NCBI RefSeq assembly: GCF_022376445.1
Contig: NW_025955323.1
Coordinates: 1-39,490, forward strand
Direction: 5' to 3'
Source: Fomitopsis serialis
Taxonomy: Eukaryota > Basidiomycota > Agaricomycetes > Polyporales > Fomitopsidaceae
Length of the DNA stretch: 39,490 bases
Shown here: positions 11,309 through 23,316 of the stretch, one piece after another
Position numbering within the stretch: the stretch's first letter is position 1
Layout: each line of letters begins with the position of its first letter
Translations under genes and position numbers: made by a program
The notes under the pieces: generated by a model
What the model was told of the DNA's origin: nothing
The model's database searches: none
What the model saw: only the letters and a program-made list of their open reading frames with translations

Positions 11309-13268
11309 CTGCGCGTTTTCAGCCATGACCCATGTGTGCTCCATGAAGTGTGTGCCGGATCTTCCTGTCATTGTTCGCCTTTCACTGATGCAGCCGCATT
11401 CACCCAGAAGCTTCCTACGTCATCCAGTTTCGCTGTTCGTCTTCGACGATCGCACGGTGCGGTGGTAGTCTTCGAGGCCTTCGCGGGATCACTCAGTTAG
11501 TTCCGGAGGATATGCTACCCTCAGCCACCGCGACCCGTTGAAGCCCGCTGTAACGCCACAAAGCCTCTGGTGCCGTGTCTATGCCATATGCATACCCTCG
11601 CAATGACCAATATACCAATCACGACTGTACGAAGAGAACAGTCGGCCCCTGTGGCCGGACCTAGATATTCTTGCTTATGACGTCCCACGTATACATGCTC
11701 CCCCATCCTAGTAATGCACCTGCTTATTCCTGCTATCTCGCCAACCACGATTGCGTGCTCGAGGAACCGGGGCGCGCTCTAAATGCATAGGTACGTAGGA
11801 TTGTCTGGGTTGAGCTGGTATGCATGTCGTCACGTCTATTTAGGTATCTCGTGTATGCGGTGAGTGCTCTTCCAGTCATTCAGTTGCCTCAGTGTCTCCC
11901 GTTCTTGGGCGTCTGGCCTCTGCGAAGCCCACAACGCTCCTTTGTGTTCCTCTTCAGAGCGCAGAGATCCTACGTACTCGCAGCACCATACCAGCGCAGG
12001 GAGCGATGTGGACTCATCCATGGTTGCGGCGGCCGGGATGGCGCGCAGATGTCGCTCTATGGCTGGCAGTCACCCCGACTTGTCATGTGTCCCCCACTCG
12101 GGGTAGGTTCTGTTCTCTGCTGTTCTTGTCGAAGTGCCTCCTAGACGCTCCTATCAGCTGTCGTTCACTTTTGTTCGCCATCAATCATCGCACCTTCTGC
12201 TTCCGACAACGAGCGTGGAACGGATCCAGCGTCTGCGTTGCAGCTGACAATTTGTCAACAGCCTCCACAAAATTGAGAACGATGGAGACAACATGCTCCT
12301 TAGTCTCATACCAAGACCCCCCACACGGCGCTGGTGTGGAGGAGGTTCGTGTCGAACCTAACATCTGCCTAACATGCTCCTGCTGATCCTGGTGTTAGTG
12401 ACCTCTGGCCCAAGTGACTTGTCGAACGTCACCTCATGCCGCTCGAGTTCATCTCCGCACAAAAAACGGAGGACAAGAATGCGCACTCTGAGACCGACCC
12501 AGGCTGGGGATGGTTTCTGCTGAACGTTCCAATGAGAAGGGTAGACGATGCTGGGTAGACAGCCTGAACGTAATATCGTCATTTTGTACGTTTGATCAGG
12601 CTGCTTGCGAAACGCTGATTGATGCGATATCTGAGTGGGTCGAGGCCGACGACCGCGACGCTCACCGTGGCGAGCAGCGTCCCGCCGGATGCATGAGCGA
12701 TGCTCGCCAACAGTTGTGGCGGGGCGACTCGTGCACAGTAGCGCCCTGGTAGCGCTAAGAGCGCGGGCCTAAGGCCATCATCCAAAACCCATCTCGAACA
12801 TCCTCGAGCGCATGCCTTCATGATCGTCTCGGATTCACCCAAGATTCGCCGTACATTGGCGTCTGCATCTTAGTCTCTCTGCTTCCCATGACGAAAGGCT
12901 TTCCTTATCGGACGGCATATCAGCAGAGACTAGAGCCGTAAGGCGGACTCGGACACTCTCGGAGCGGGGCAGCGCAGTGAGCATGACCATTGTGCAGATG
13001 GAAAGGCGACACATCATCCTCCCATTACGTCTACTCAGAGTACATTTCTGTTCCCGGAGATCACAGGTGCGCGGTCGAAAGCGACCGGTCTGCACCAAAT
13101 TTCTCTGCACAATCTCGAGATTGGGAGCGACTGTCCTCGGAATCCCCGTGCGTGCGGAGGAGCCGAGACAAGATAAAGCGGGAGTGCGGATGGCCTGCCT
13201 CCCAGTTTCGCCCACCCTCCTCCTCGCGACACCCACCTTGTCCACGGCGTGTACTGCTCGTAGTGCGT
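11309..13268. other. Intergenic, no supported gene
   Basis: Roughly 2 kb between the CPWC gene and the first MFS transporter. Open frames up to 164 codons exist (for example 11892-12386 plus), but they have no recognisable domain and a composition typical of non-coding frames. I see no clear TATA box before the MFS start. Confidence 0.4.
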
Positions 13269-15096
13269 ATGCCCCGAAACGACGATGAGAGACTCGATGA
13301 GACCACGGTGCTCCTGCCCGCGAAGGAGCCCAAGCCCATGACGCCGCTCCCCAAGCTGCAGATCGGGATCCTCCTCCTCGTCCAGCTCGCGGAACCCATC
13401 ACCTCCCAATGCATATACCCGTTCATCAACCAGGTGAGTATCGACTGTGGACAGCGCCAACTATGCACGTCTCACCTAACCATGCGTGGCAGCTTGTGAG
13501 CGAACTGGACATTACGGGTGGGGATGAGAGGAAGGTTGGGTACTATGCCGGGTTAATTGTGAGTTCGCCTTTGCAACCGGGAAAGTGATGTGTGCTCATG
13601 GACCTTCGGGGTGTAGGAATCCGTCTTCTTCCTGACCGAGGCCATGTTCGTGCTTCAATGGTCGCGCATCTCAGACTACATTGGGCGCAAGCCTGTCCTT
13701 CTGACAGGCATGGCCGGCCTCTGCGTCTCGATGATATGCTTCGGGCTTTCCAGAACGTTCCTGCACCTCATCCTCAGGTATATGCGTTTGCACTACCTTT
13801 ATGTGCATTCAGCGCTGAGTTTCCGCATCTTAGCCGCTGCTTGGTCGGAGCACTCAACGGCAATATCGGTGTCATGAAGAGCATGATGGGAGGTATGTCA
13901 TAGCACTCCAGCGGTATGTAGCAAGAACTCACTCCTGCATAGAATTGACCGATTCGACCAACATGGCGCAGGGCTTCTCCCTCATGCCCGTTGTGTGGTC
14001 CGCTGGGTCAACCTTGGGGTACGCAAATTCTGCATGGTGTTATCTCTTTGCTGACGCTTCATTTTTCAGTCCAATGATCGGTGGGCAACTTGCAAAACCC
14101 CACGATAGGTGGCCGAACGTCTTCACGGCTCGCATATGGTCGCAGTATCCCTACCTACTCCCTTGTGCCGTCTCCTCTGCCTTTTCCGCATTCACGTTCG
14201 TGATTGTCTCTGTATTCCTGAAGGAAGTGAGTGTTGTTTTCACATCCTCCATTCGCCGATCCTCAGTACTAATTTTGACTTCCAGACAGTGCAGCGGAGG
14301 CAAATCAAAAAGAAATCCGTCCGCATCCTTGTGCAAGCCGAGGAAGACCCTCTCTTGCGTGAAGAGTCACTTGAAAACCCCGCAACGTTGCGCTCGCTCA
14401 TGGTCCGCCCCGTGCTGCTCTCGGTCGCGAACTATGGCACGCTCTGCCTGCTCGACATCGCCTACCGCGCGATCCAGCCGCTCTTCCTCAGCACGCCCAT
14501 CGCTCTCGGCGGTCTCGGCTTCACGCCCGCCACAATCGGACTCGTGCTTGGAATCTACGGGCTTATGAACGGCTCCCTGCAGGCCATGTTCTTCGCGCGC
14601 GTCGTCCGGCGGTGGGGCCCCAAACGCGTCTTCATGGCGGGCATGGCGTGTTTCGTGCCGCTGTTCGGGATGTTCCCCGTGATTAACGCGCTCGCGCGGG
14701 CGAACGGCGTGACGGGTATCGTGTGGGCCGCAATCGTCCTGCAGCTCGCGATTTCGGTGCTCATGGACATGTCGTTCGGTGCGTCCCGTTTCATTATTTA
14801 ATGACATCCTCGAAGATTGACACGTGCTCTGCCGCGGCTTAGGTTGCTCCTTCATGTTCGTGACGACTTCCGCCCCGAACAGACGCTCGCTGGGCGCGAC
14901 GAACGGCGTCGCGCAGGTCGTCGCGGCGCTCCTGCGTGCGGCAGGCCCCGCGCCTGCGACGTCGCTCTTCGCACTCTCCCTCGAGCACAACTGGCTTGGC
15001 GGCGGTGCGGTGTACGCCGTGCTCATGTTGCTTTCGTGTGTGCTGTGGCTTGTGGCGCTTCCGCTGCCGTATGAGTCCTGGTCGAAGGACTGGTGA
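13269..15096 (+). CDS. MFS transporter, DHA1-like (copy 1), 8 exons
   Basis: Predicted 12-TM proton-coupled transporter of the major facilitator superfamily, close to the fungal DHA1/tetracycline-resistance-like group common in basidiomycetes. Exons: 13269-13433, 13493-13558, 13617-13777, 13834-13892, 13943-14018, 14070-14226, 14286-14778, 14843-15096, giving 476 aa with all phases consistent. Landmarks in order: a short hydrophilic N-terminus with ETTVLL; TM1 through QLAEPITSQCIYPFINQ; the MFS motif A loop WSRISDYIGRKP; SRCLVGALNGN in TM4; PVVWSAGSTLGPMIGGQLA in TM5; a basic central loop (QIKKKS); a second six-helix half (LMVRPVLLSVANYG through SWSKDW). Introns are 50-64 bp. The reading frame is intact. 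Substrate is not inferable; efflux of small organic compounds is usual in this group. Same exon phases as copy 2 at 24894-26823. Confidence 0.9.
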
Positions 15097-18000
15097 TTGG
15101 GTGTGTAGGAGGTTGCTGCGGACGCGTGGGTGTGTGATGGTGGGGGGGAGGGAGAATCGGTTCAAAACTCAGGAGGGTTGGATGATGACGGGGTGGTCTG
15201 GCGCCCACGATGAGCTAACGTCGTTTTCACGTCTGTTGTTTCCTTGCCGCAGCTATCGATGACTTATAGATTTCACGAACACTGGTCCATACGTGTATTA
15301 TACTAGACTGCATCACTAGGAATTGACTCGGTTTGGTACGTTGCAAGGATTGTACGCTGCTCTGCCATAGGCGGACCAACTATGACGATGAGTTTGAAAT
15401 ACGTATTGCAGCAGAGCGCTGCGACCGTGAAGAGATCAAGGTTGGAGATGGTGTTAGCCAGCAACGGCGACATGGATGCGACCTCGTGAGCGACATGCTG
15501 ATTGGCACAGCAGAACCCTTCCACTGACTTTTCACTGGCTGTAGGGGGTGAAGTTCTGCCCTACATAGCTGAAGTGGGTGGTACACCGGTAGCAGGGGTC
15601 TCCAGTCGGTCACCAACCGAATGCCTGCCCACCGCGCAGACGAGGTTAGCTTGACTAGCCCCGCTCATCAATTGAATTTTTGTGCACAGTCTGCTCTGCC
15701 TTCCTCGCCGACGAACGTGCGAGAGCAACCACGATGGAATCGGGTGCGCGAAGATCGGCATGTCTGTCGGGAACTTGCGCCTTATCGACCTGTTATGGTT
15801 TGCAGCACCAGGCGGTTGGTCGTGAATAGGGTGCGACTTAGGTACGTTCAAACGAAGGGAAGGCTCACCAGCAGAACAGCATTCAAGCTCGGCGAACACA
15901 GGGACCATATGAGACCATCTTCGGCAGGCCAACAATCGCGCTCACGCTGATGATACTTGCATCCGGCCGTGGCGGCGATTCCATGCATATAGCACTCCTC
16001 CAACGGTGATCTCGATGTCATCGGCTTCCCTCGCAAGCCGCGCTTCTTGAAAACTGAATCTTGACACTGGAACGTCGCGCATGGAAGTCAGTGTGAGTTC
16101 ATTCCAACGTGCCTGGCGCGGCCACGCCGACTCGGACTCGGAGCTCGATCTCTTCCCCGCCCTGCCAAACGCCTTTGGTTAGTAGAATGGCTAGCTCAGC
16201 CACCGGGACATTAGCGGGGTGGGGCGGACTAACGATGAGAGGCCTTGAGAGGCCCACTGTAGGAGCGTTGTGACCCCGCGATCCTTCGAAAGGGGTCCCG
16301 CGGCCCTGCAATAACTCAGCGCTCAGATCCCGCCGACCCCTGGAATGCATCTTGTCTCCCAGATGTCTGCGCTGTCGTCAGTGCTTCGGTTATGCTGATT
16401 ACGACGTAACGGCACACCGATCCGCGGACAAACACTATGCGATGCGGTGCGCATGTCGCGGTCCTGGTATGTACGGCACGTCGTTCCAAAACGTGTGGAG
16501 GCCAAGTAGAGGCTACTCCAAACCGCCTGCGTCGTAACGTTGTCATTGCGGGCCGGCCGCGAAGGTCGGGGAACCAGGCACGGCGGGAGCTTGTTTGTGA
16601 TCTTGCGACGGCGGAACGAGTGAGGCGGTGTGTTAGCAGGCCGTACATGCTCGCATTGGGGCTTGCCTTCGTCCGTCTGTGTCCCCGCCCCTGGAGGATA
16701 ACGGCAATCCTGATGTCTTCGCGTTCTATCTGTGCGAGTTTAAACCAGATGTGAATATGCGAATGCCGGCGGTAGGTGGGACAGTACCACTGAGGGATCG
16801 CACAGCCTGAGGTATCTAATCGCGTCCGAGTCGACGGTCGTATGAGCTTGATCCTAGCTATTAGACACTTCACATTGTCAACGAACCTTCCTTCGCGAAG
16901 GCGGAGGTGTCGCTGTCCGTGAGAAACGATCTGTGGACGATCATTCTGCGAGGAGTGCGATGTTCGAGTTACACTGGCAGAACGTCGTCGACTCCGCCAG
17001 CTTCGTTCTTTCCTACGTACGGTGCGGTTTTCGATAGTGTCCAACGCATCAGGGGAGGAAATACACGAACCCTGAGGAAGTGGAATTTGAGACAGTCACG
17101 CTTGTAACGCGACGGAGTCGATTGGGTCGCCGACTCAATCACACGTAGCGATGAAATTCCAGGCGGCGGCGAAACGGAGAGAGGGCAGGAGCGAAGGCCT
17201 GCAAAGAATATTCACCACGCAAAACGCCGATCAGGGATAACCTGTGCTGAACATCCGGATCTCGGAATGCACGTCCGAGGTGGAATGGGGATTCAGCGTC
17301 GCATTACTAGGGCTCTGGTTATTCAGCGAGTGGAACGACGCGGAGACCACAAGAGATACGAACCGCTGACTTGGCTCGCATGCGCGAAGCAACCCCTGTA
17401 GTAGTGGTGTAGCACACCTGAGCGCAGGGTACATCGCTGAGCACGCTGCAACACCATTGCTGAGAGGCCCTGGCATCAACCCCGTCGTGCGATATATCCT
17501 TACGTCCGAAGACGCGCACATCGGTCTTGAGTCCTTTGTGTTACATGAGTGTACTATACACGGCAGCACGCCCCTGCAAAGCCGTCCCTTGAGCCTCACA
17601 ATACCTGCAGTTTGCAGCGACCGGATGGAGGGACACCCAAATTAGACATGCGGGCGAGCAGCACCCAGCAGCCATGCACTGGAGATGTGTGTGTGAAGTA
17701 CAGTCAATGTGCGCCTACAGTGCACGATGTGCAGATGCATGCGCGCAGGCAGCGATGTCGAGCTGACGAACGGTCAGTATGCGTGTCGATTCCAAGGCGA
17801 GCTGCACTTACCTGCGATCTTTCATGCCCCTCGCACTGCTCGACAATCCAACGTTTTCCTGCGGATCCTAGCTCTGAGCCATCATGGTGAATTCGTCGCC
17901 TGCGCACGATGCTCTATCCGTTGGACAATGCGGCACGCATGAGCTGTACTTGAGCTCGCTACGTGCCTACTTCCGTAGCAGTCCATCTCGTCGGAGTTGC

Positions 18001-20277
18001 ACTGCATTGTAGATGGCCACCGGGGCGTCACCCAGGACTTCTGGGGGACGAGGGCCTGTCCCTCAGCCCAATGTTTATCATGATCCGACTTAGCTGCATG
18101 TCAATGTTGAAGAACGCTGTGGACGTCCAGTCTTCCCCCTCCATCAAATCGCAATTGAAGGCTCAGGCAGGGAGGCACGCGGAAGCGCTGCGTGCCTTCA
18201 GCCCGAATGGGCAGCGGGTGCCCTGTCGTATCGCAGCGTCTGTGGCCAGGCGCGGACATCTGTCCACCGCGACAGAGATCAAGGAAGTACGGGCAGCAGA
18301 TGCGAGAGCCGCGCTGGCCGAAGCGGGCACACCTAGCACATACTCGCCGCAACATCGTCATCAGACGTGACGATGGATCGCTTGCGGTGCTGTGTGAGAG
18401 CGTGGAGGGACAGCGCGCCCCGTCGCCGGTCGGCTGGATATATCCTGAGGCTCGAAGGTTTGAAGGGATTGTCCGTCTGCCCGGGGAGACTAGGCTGAAT
18501 GCGCAGTGTAGACTATGCGCTGGCAGCGGTATGCGGAGTTTTGGCCATGTAATCATAGCCGTACCACGATGGCTCTCTACAGCACCGGGCAAGAAGTCAT
18601 TTCGGGTGGTCAGAAACGGATGAGGGAAGGGGTGCGGATGTCTGGGACGTACCGCTCTCATGCTCATGCCAACGGATCTCGAATTCGAGAGGCCGCAAGG
18701 CAGCGTTGCTCGATGCCGATGAGCGCGGTCACCGGTAACCGTCTCAGTGAGGGAGGCACTCTCACTGGCGAAACAAATCCAGAGTCGTTGACATTGCGGC
18801 AAGTCAGAGTTTATGTAGGTTGACGGCGTGTGGTCAGACAAGGATATCCTGAGGCACGAAGGTTGAAGGAATTGTCTACGTCTGCTTGGGGAGACTAGGC
18901 GTGTGGCGTCCGAGTCGTACAGCGTTTCAAGACTGTGGCTTCCGAGTCGGGTCCAACTTGAACTTACCACGCCACATCGGCCATCCCATCCACGCCGTGC
19001 ATTCATCCGCTGCAAGGCGGTTGTGACGATAAAAGACACCCGTGAAGAGGTCTCGAGGATGCTGTCGCTCGCGTCGCAGGACTCCGCAGAAGTGGTATGT
19101 ATGCGCGGGAACCATCGTGTTCCCCATATGGTAGCGCGGCTGCCGCATATGGCAAACCTGCGAACACCCTGACAACTTAAATCAGCGAGGTTTAATATTT
19201 GAGCCTTCAGTACCTCTCCGAGTCCTCCCAGGTCCTCCCCATTGCCTCCCCTCCTCCGCAGCTAAGTAAGCTCCGGCCACACGGCCCACACCCGGTTTTC
19301 GTACCTCCTCTCAGCCGCAACAGTCGGTCCGCCGGGATACCGAACGCCATCAGAGTCAAAAACGAGTCAATCGGTGCACCATCCGTTCCGATACTGTCCG
19401 TCGGCCCAATGCTGGCCCAATGCTGACCAGCATCCGAGAGTATCCGGGAGGCGAAACCTATGCGGCGTGTGTAAGCTGATAGAATATCGAATGATGCCAG
19501 CGGTTGAGAGTGTGGTTGGGTCACCGCAAGGTCACCGCTGCCGCGATGCGTGCGGGCGGGCCTGGACCGGGACGGCCGTGTAAAGGTTGTGGGCTGCAAG
19601 TTGGTTGTGCGGGAGCGTGGCGGCCATGTGGAGACTGTCGTCGCTGTCGATCGACGCTCCGGGGGTCTGGGTCCCCCGGGACTCGAGACGCGCGTGCCCC
19701 GTCATGAGTTGGTGCAGAGCATTCGAATTCACGCCCGCGAGCGTCCGGGGCCTCCAAGTCAAGCTGATCAGCGGGGACGATCGCGGCATACGATACCCTG
19801 GAAGGTACATCGTGCGCTACTTACAGTAAGCGAGGAGTGAGAAAAGGAGGGGCGGCGGGACAGCTGGAGAATGCGAGGCAAGAGATAGGGACCGGGAGAA
19901 GGGTTCGGCTTGCCGGCGGGACGGCGGGGAACTGGGGGACTGACGCGCCCTGGCTGCGGAAACAGCCGTCAGCGGCACTCCACACATCCCACTGCTGCGC
20001 CCTCTCCTCGTCCCGCCCCTCGCAGCAGGCGTCGCCCTGCCTGATTTAGCCAGCTGGCCTCCCCTCAGACCACCGTGCTGGCCCCCCACCCGCCACCGCC
20101 CGCCCCCGTCCGCCGCCACCGCCGTCCGCGCCAGGATCAGGATTACGATCAGGACCGTCCGATCATCCTAGCGCGACTTCAAAGGCAGCTGCGAGCAGCG
20201 CGACTGCGAGTACAAGGCAGCCGTCGACGAGAGCCTCCTCCCTGTCACGTCTCTGGGCCAGATACAACGCGCCCGCC
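15097..20277. other. 5.2-kb gene-poor region
   Basis: No gene with a recognised domain. It contains a diverged direct repeat (18440-18495 and 18844-18900) and long but unsupported minus-strand frames (16316-17044 with 242 codons; 18101-19039 with 312 codons). Protein-like plus-strand stretches occur at about 18360-18510 (RRDDGSLAVLCESVEGQ, then WIYPEARRFEGIVRLPGE). Minus-strand 16099-16200 has AELAILLTKGVWQGGEEIEL before a stop. These may be fragments of decayed genes. I found no transposase, reverse transcriptase or terminal repeats. Confidence 0.35.
18440..18900. repeat. Diverged direct repeat, two copies of about 57 bp
   Basis: Copies at 18440-18495 and 18844-18900 share ATATCCTGAGG, then CGAAGG, TTGAAGG, ATTGT, CGTCTGC and GGGGAGACTAGGC in the same order and orientation, with several substitutions and a few single-base indels (about 80% identity by eye). 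They are 404 bp apart. No larger flanking similarity was seen, so the origin (old tandem duplication or a dispersed repeat) is open. Confidence 0.6.
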
Positions 20278-21939
20278 ATGCCCACCGTCCCGCCCTCATG
20301 CGTACCCAACGCCGCCTATGGTGATCATGGCTCCGCTGCGTTTGCGATCCCTGCCTTCCTCGACCGCGAGCGCGACGACGCCGCCGCAGGGCCCACCCCC
20401 GACCCGGACCTCGACGACTTTTCGCTCGTGGCGTCGGAGAGCGGCAATGCCGTGACGGAGGTGAGTCTCTTTCCCCTTCGTCTTTCGACGTGCGCCCGGC
20501 GCCTCGTCTTTTGTTGTCGGGATCCTCGATGGCCGTCAACGGCGGTCCCGTCGACGTCCACCCATCCGATCGCGCCAATGCCCCTCACACCACACTGACA
20601 CACATCCATCCGCCCAGACCGGCCCCGCGCGTCCCCCCGTCCTCTCTCCGCCTACCACCCCGCCCTCGCCCGCGCCCTCCGCCTCCCGCAAGCCGCGCCT
20701 CTCCCTCGGCGCGCTCGCCCTCCACTCGCCCTCCGCCGCGATCATCGGCACGCCCTTCGACCTCTCCCCGCGCTTCGAGTACCCCTTCCCGTCCGCGCCC
20801 GCCTTCGACCCCGGCGCCCACCCCCACCTCCACTACCCGCACCACCCCGCGCCGCCCGGCTACGCCGCGTACGACCACGGCCACCTCCCCGGGTGGGCAG
20901 GCTTCCCCGGGAGCACGAGCCTCCCGAACCTGCAGCTGCACCTCGCCGGCGGGGCCGCGGGGGCCATCCGTGGGGTCACGCCGGGCAGAGGGCGCACAGC
21001 CCGACGCGGGCTCACCCGAAGATGCGCGTGCGCGAGCCGCCCGTGCCGCCGGGCCTGGCGAAGAAGCGGAGGCTGTTCCGCGAACGCGAGAGGGGAAGGG
21101 ACGCGGGCGCGGATGGGGGCGGTCGCTCGAGCGGGCTTCCTGGCGTGCTTGGGGCGGCTGTGTCGCAGCCGGGGGACGGACCCCGACCGCTGTCCGTCAT
21201 GCCACCTTCGCCCCTTGCTGCTCGGAGTCCCACCTTGGTCGTGGACATCTCCCGGAAGCTGAGTCTGGACAGGAGGGAGAGCGACGACACGGTCGTCGGC
21301 AGTGCTAGCGAGCGAGATGAAGGGGACGTGAAATTCGCGCCGTTGGAGTCCATGGAGCTGACACTTGTCGTTGAGAGGGAGGTCGAGGTCGAGCCTATCC
21401 TCGACGACAGCTCTGGTGAGGGCGGTGTTCGCGCATCGGGAGCGGTGCTGCATATTGGGGAGGACGCAGTGGGCGTCGACGGAGACGATCACGACCGACC
21501 CCCTCACTCACCACCCTCTGCCCCTTCCTCGGCGCCCGCTTTCGTCGCCGTCAGCGCCCCCGGCTCCGCCTTTTTAGCTGTCCTTCCTACGTCCGACGCC
21601 CCACCACCCTCCGACACCTCTGATACCGACATTCACGCACTCATGTCCCTCGACACCGCCGCCTCAACGCCGCCTCACGAGCACACACACGAGTCTCACG
21701 ATACCAGCGACGACACCCCCTCCCCCACACGCCCATAACGATCGCGACACACACGACTCCGATCATGACCACGACCACGACCACGCCTACAAAACGGAAG
21801 TGGAGGTTGAAGAGGTTCCTGCGCCCATACACGACGGCGTGCGGCCTCTCCTGCCCCGCGACGCGGACCCTCCCACTATGCCTCTCCTCCCCGCCGATCT
21901 TGCTCCCGACTATGTGATGCACGCAGCGGGGCCGTGACG
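20278..21939 (+). CDS. Unknown Pro-rich, acidic/His-rich protein, two frame breaks
   Basis: Exon 1 (20278-20460, MPTVPPSCVPNAAYG... LDDFSLVASESGNAVTE) ends GAG|GTGAGT. A 157-bp intron (20461-20617) leads in phase into a Pro/Ser-rich exon (RKPRLSLGALALHSPSAAI, FDLSPRFEYPFPSAP, tyrosine/histidine-rich YPHHPAPPGYAAYDH). The coding signal then moves by one base between about 20955 and 20992, continues with MRVREPPVPPGLAKKRRLF and a long Asp/Glu-rich region (LVVDISRKLSLDRRESDD), and moves again at a double C-run (21716-21726). It continues into an Asp-His repeat (SDHDHDHDH) and ends LLPADLAPDYVMHAAGP at TGA 21937-21939. The strong C/G third-base bias holds across all three pieces, so they belong to one gene. 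No catalytic domain seen; probably an intrinsically disordered regulatory or scaffold protein. Start ATG is tentative. Confidence 0.6.
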
Positions 21940-23316
21940 GACCCGGCTCGCTGGTCGTTCCCGCGTCTCCGTTGTATCCGTATCTCGCGCACAGCCTATC
22001 GTCGATGCGTATATGCCAGTCGTCTTTTGGGTTCCCGTGGCCGTTTGGGTCTCTTTTGTTTTGTGGTGGTTCGGTACTTAGCGCGGATGGTCGCGGTGCG
22101 ACTTGGCTCGCCTCATACCGCGCCCCTTACATAGCTCATTCCGCGTTCGCCCTCCCCTCCCCTCCCCTTCGCCCTCAGTCACCTGCGCGCGATACGCCGT
22201 CCGTCTTTCTCTCGTCTCCCCCCTTTCCGCTGTCGTCGCTCTGATCTAGTTGGCGTGCCTGTGCGTGTTTTCCGCGCATCTCGTTGTTGGCGTTACTTTA
22301 TGTCGCTCGGACAGTATTCCGTCCGTCCGCTTATGCCTACACCTCGTCCCATCCTCGTCCTCGTCCTCGTCTCCTCTCCTCGCACGCATACACGTATTCG
22401 TCTCCGTCTCTGTCTCCGTCATTCCGCATCTTACACCTGCATCCCCTCGTCCTCCCCATCCTCCCACCCTCCCGCATCCCCCCCCCGTCCTTTGCTCACA
22501 GTCGCTTTCCGCCCCCTGCATATTGTACCCGCACGTTGCATCGTCCGTCTCCTGCTGCTGGTTGTCCCGTACACGAATGGATGGCAGCATCTCCTAACGC
22601 GTCGACCAGATCCGGCACCCGCGCCCCGGTGCATTGACACACTCTGTGACTGACTCGTGTACGCTGACCTCAGACGCAGCTGACCTGATGGCGAACTGGT
22701 GAACGCGACGCTGACGGATTTGGATGATCGTCGGTTGGATTGGGGATTGTCGCTGCGGCGGGCGCGCGGGTCCGGGGTAGCTCCGGGCGATCGCCTTGAG
22801 GCGAGGTTCCTCAGCGAGGATGATCGGCGGCGGTGGCAGTGCTTGGGCTCCTGCTGCAGATCAGAGGGCCACTTCCTGAGGCGTGCGCAGGCTTTGAGTG
22901 CGACTGCATGCGTGATTTACATATAACTGGCAACGAGACTTGGAACACAGCCGTGCGCGCCCCGACTCGGACTCCTCTCAGCTTATGTACAGTCATCACT
23001 CAATCATATCAACATTGTAAGGCTGGCACTGGTCGCCCGGCTGATAGTGGGATGAGTATTTATGGGGATCTGAATCTCTAGGACGGTCGGTCGGCTATTG
23101 GTCAAACGCTCGAAACATGTTCTTCGACAGCACCTTTGATCGCACCGAGATTTTGGTTTCAGATGAGCTCCGAGTCGTACGGCGCGCCTCATCCAACGCT
23201 GGGAGTTTAACTACGAGTTTACTGGTGATGGTCGGTACGCATCGTTGACGTCGCCCATAGTATCCTGTGCAGAGTCCAGAGCCCGTTCTCCCTTCGTGTT
23301 GAGCTGACAGTCAACA
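21940..23316. other. Intergenic with long pyrimidine-rich tract
   Basis: The downstream flank of the unknown gene. About 22140-22500 is strongly C/T-rich on the plus strand, including a short TCCTCG repeat near 22352-22371, as often seen in basidiomycete untranslated or promoter regions. The open frames there are low-complexity shadows. The remainder leads into the GH105 promoter; no TATA box is obvious just before its ATG. Confidence 0.45.

Noticed and set aside
16316..17044. 242-codon open frame on the minus strand
   Set aside because: Arg/Ser/Thr-rich composition, no domain, no splice context; probably chance.
18101..19039. 312-codon open frame on the minus strand
   Set aside because: Longest unassigned frame, but Ser/Arg/Pro/His-rich, without motifs, and with competing protein-like frames on the other strand. 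GC-rich DNA gives such frames by chance.
19304..19330. Minus-strand LLRLRGG, resembling the ubiquitin C-terminus
   Set aside because: No beta-grasp domain upstream in the frame, and the frame continues past GG; coincidence.
22250..22650. Several overlapping frames of about 115-130 codons on the plus strand
   Set aside because: Low-complexity Ser/Pro/Arg reading of a pyrimidine-rich tract; the same tract opens all three frames.
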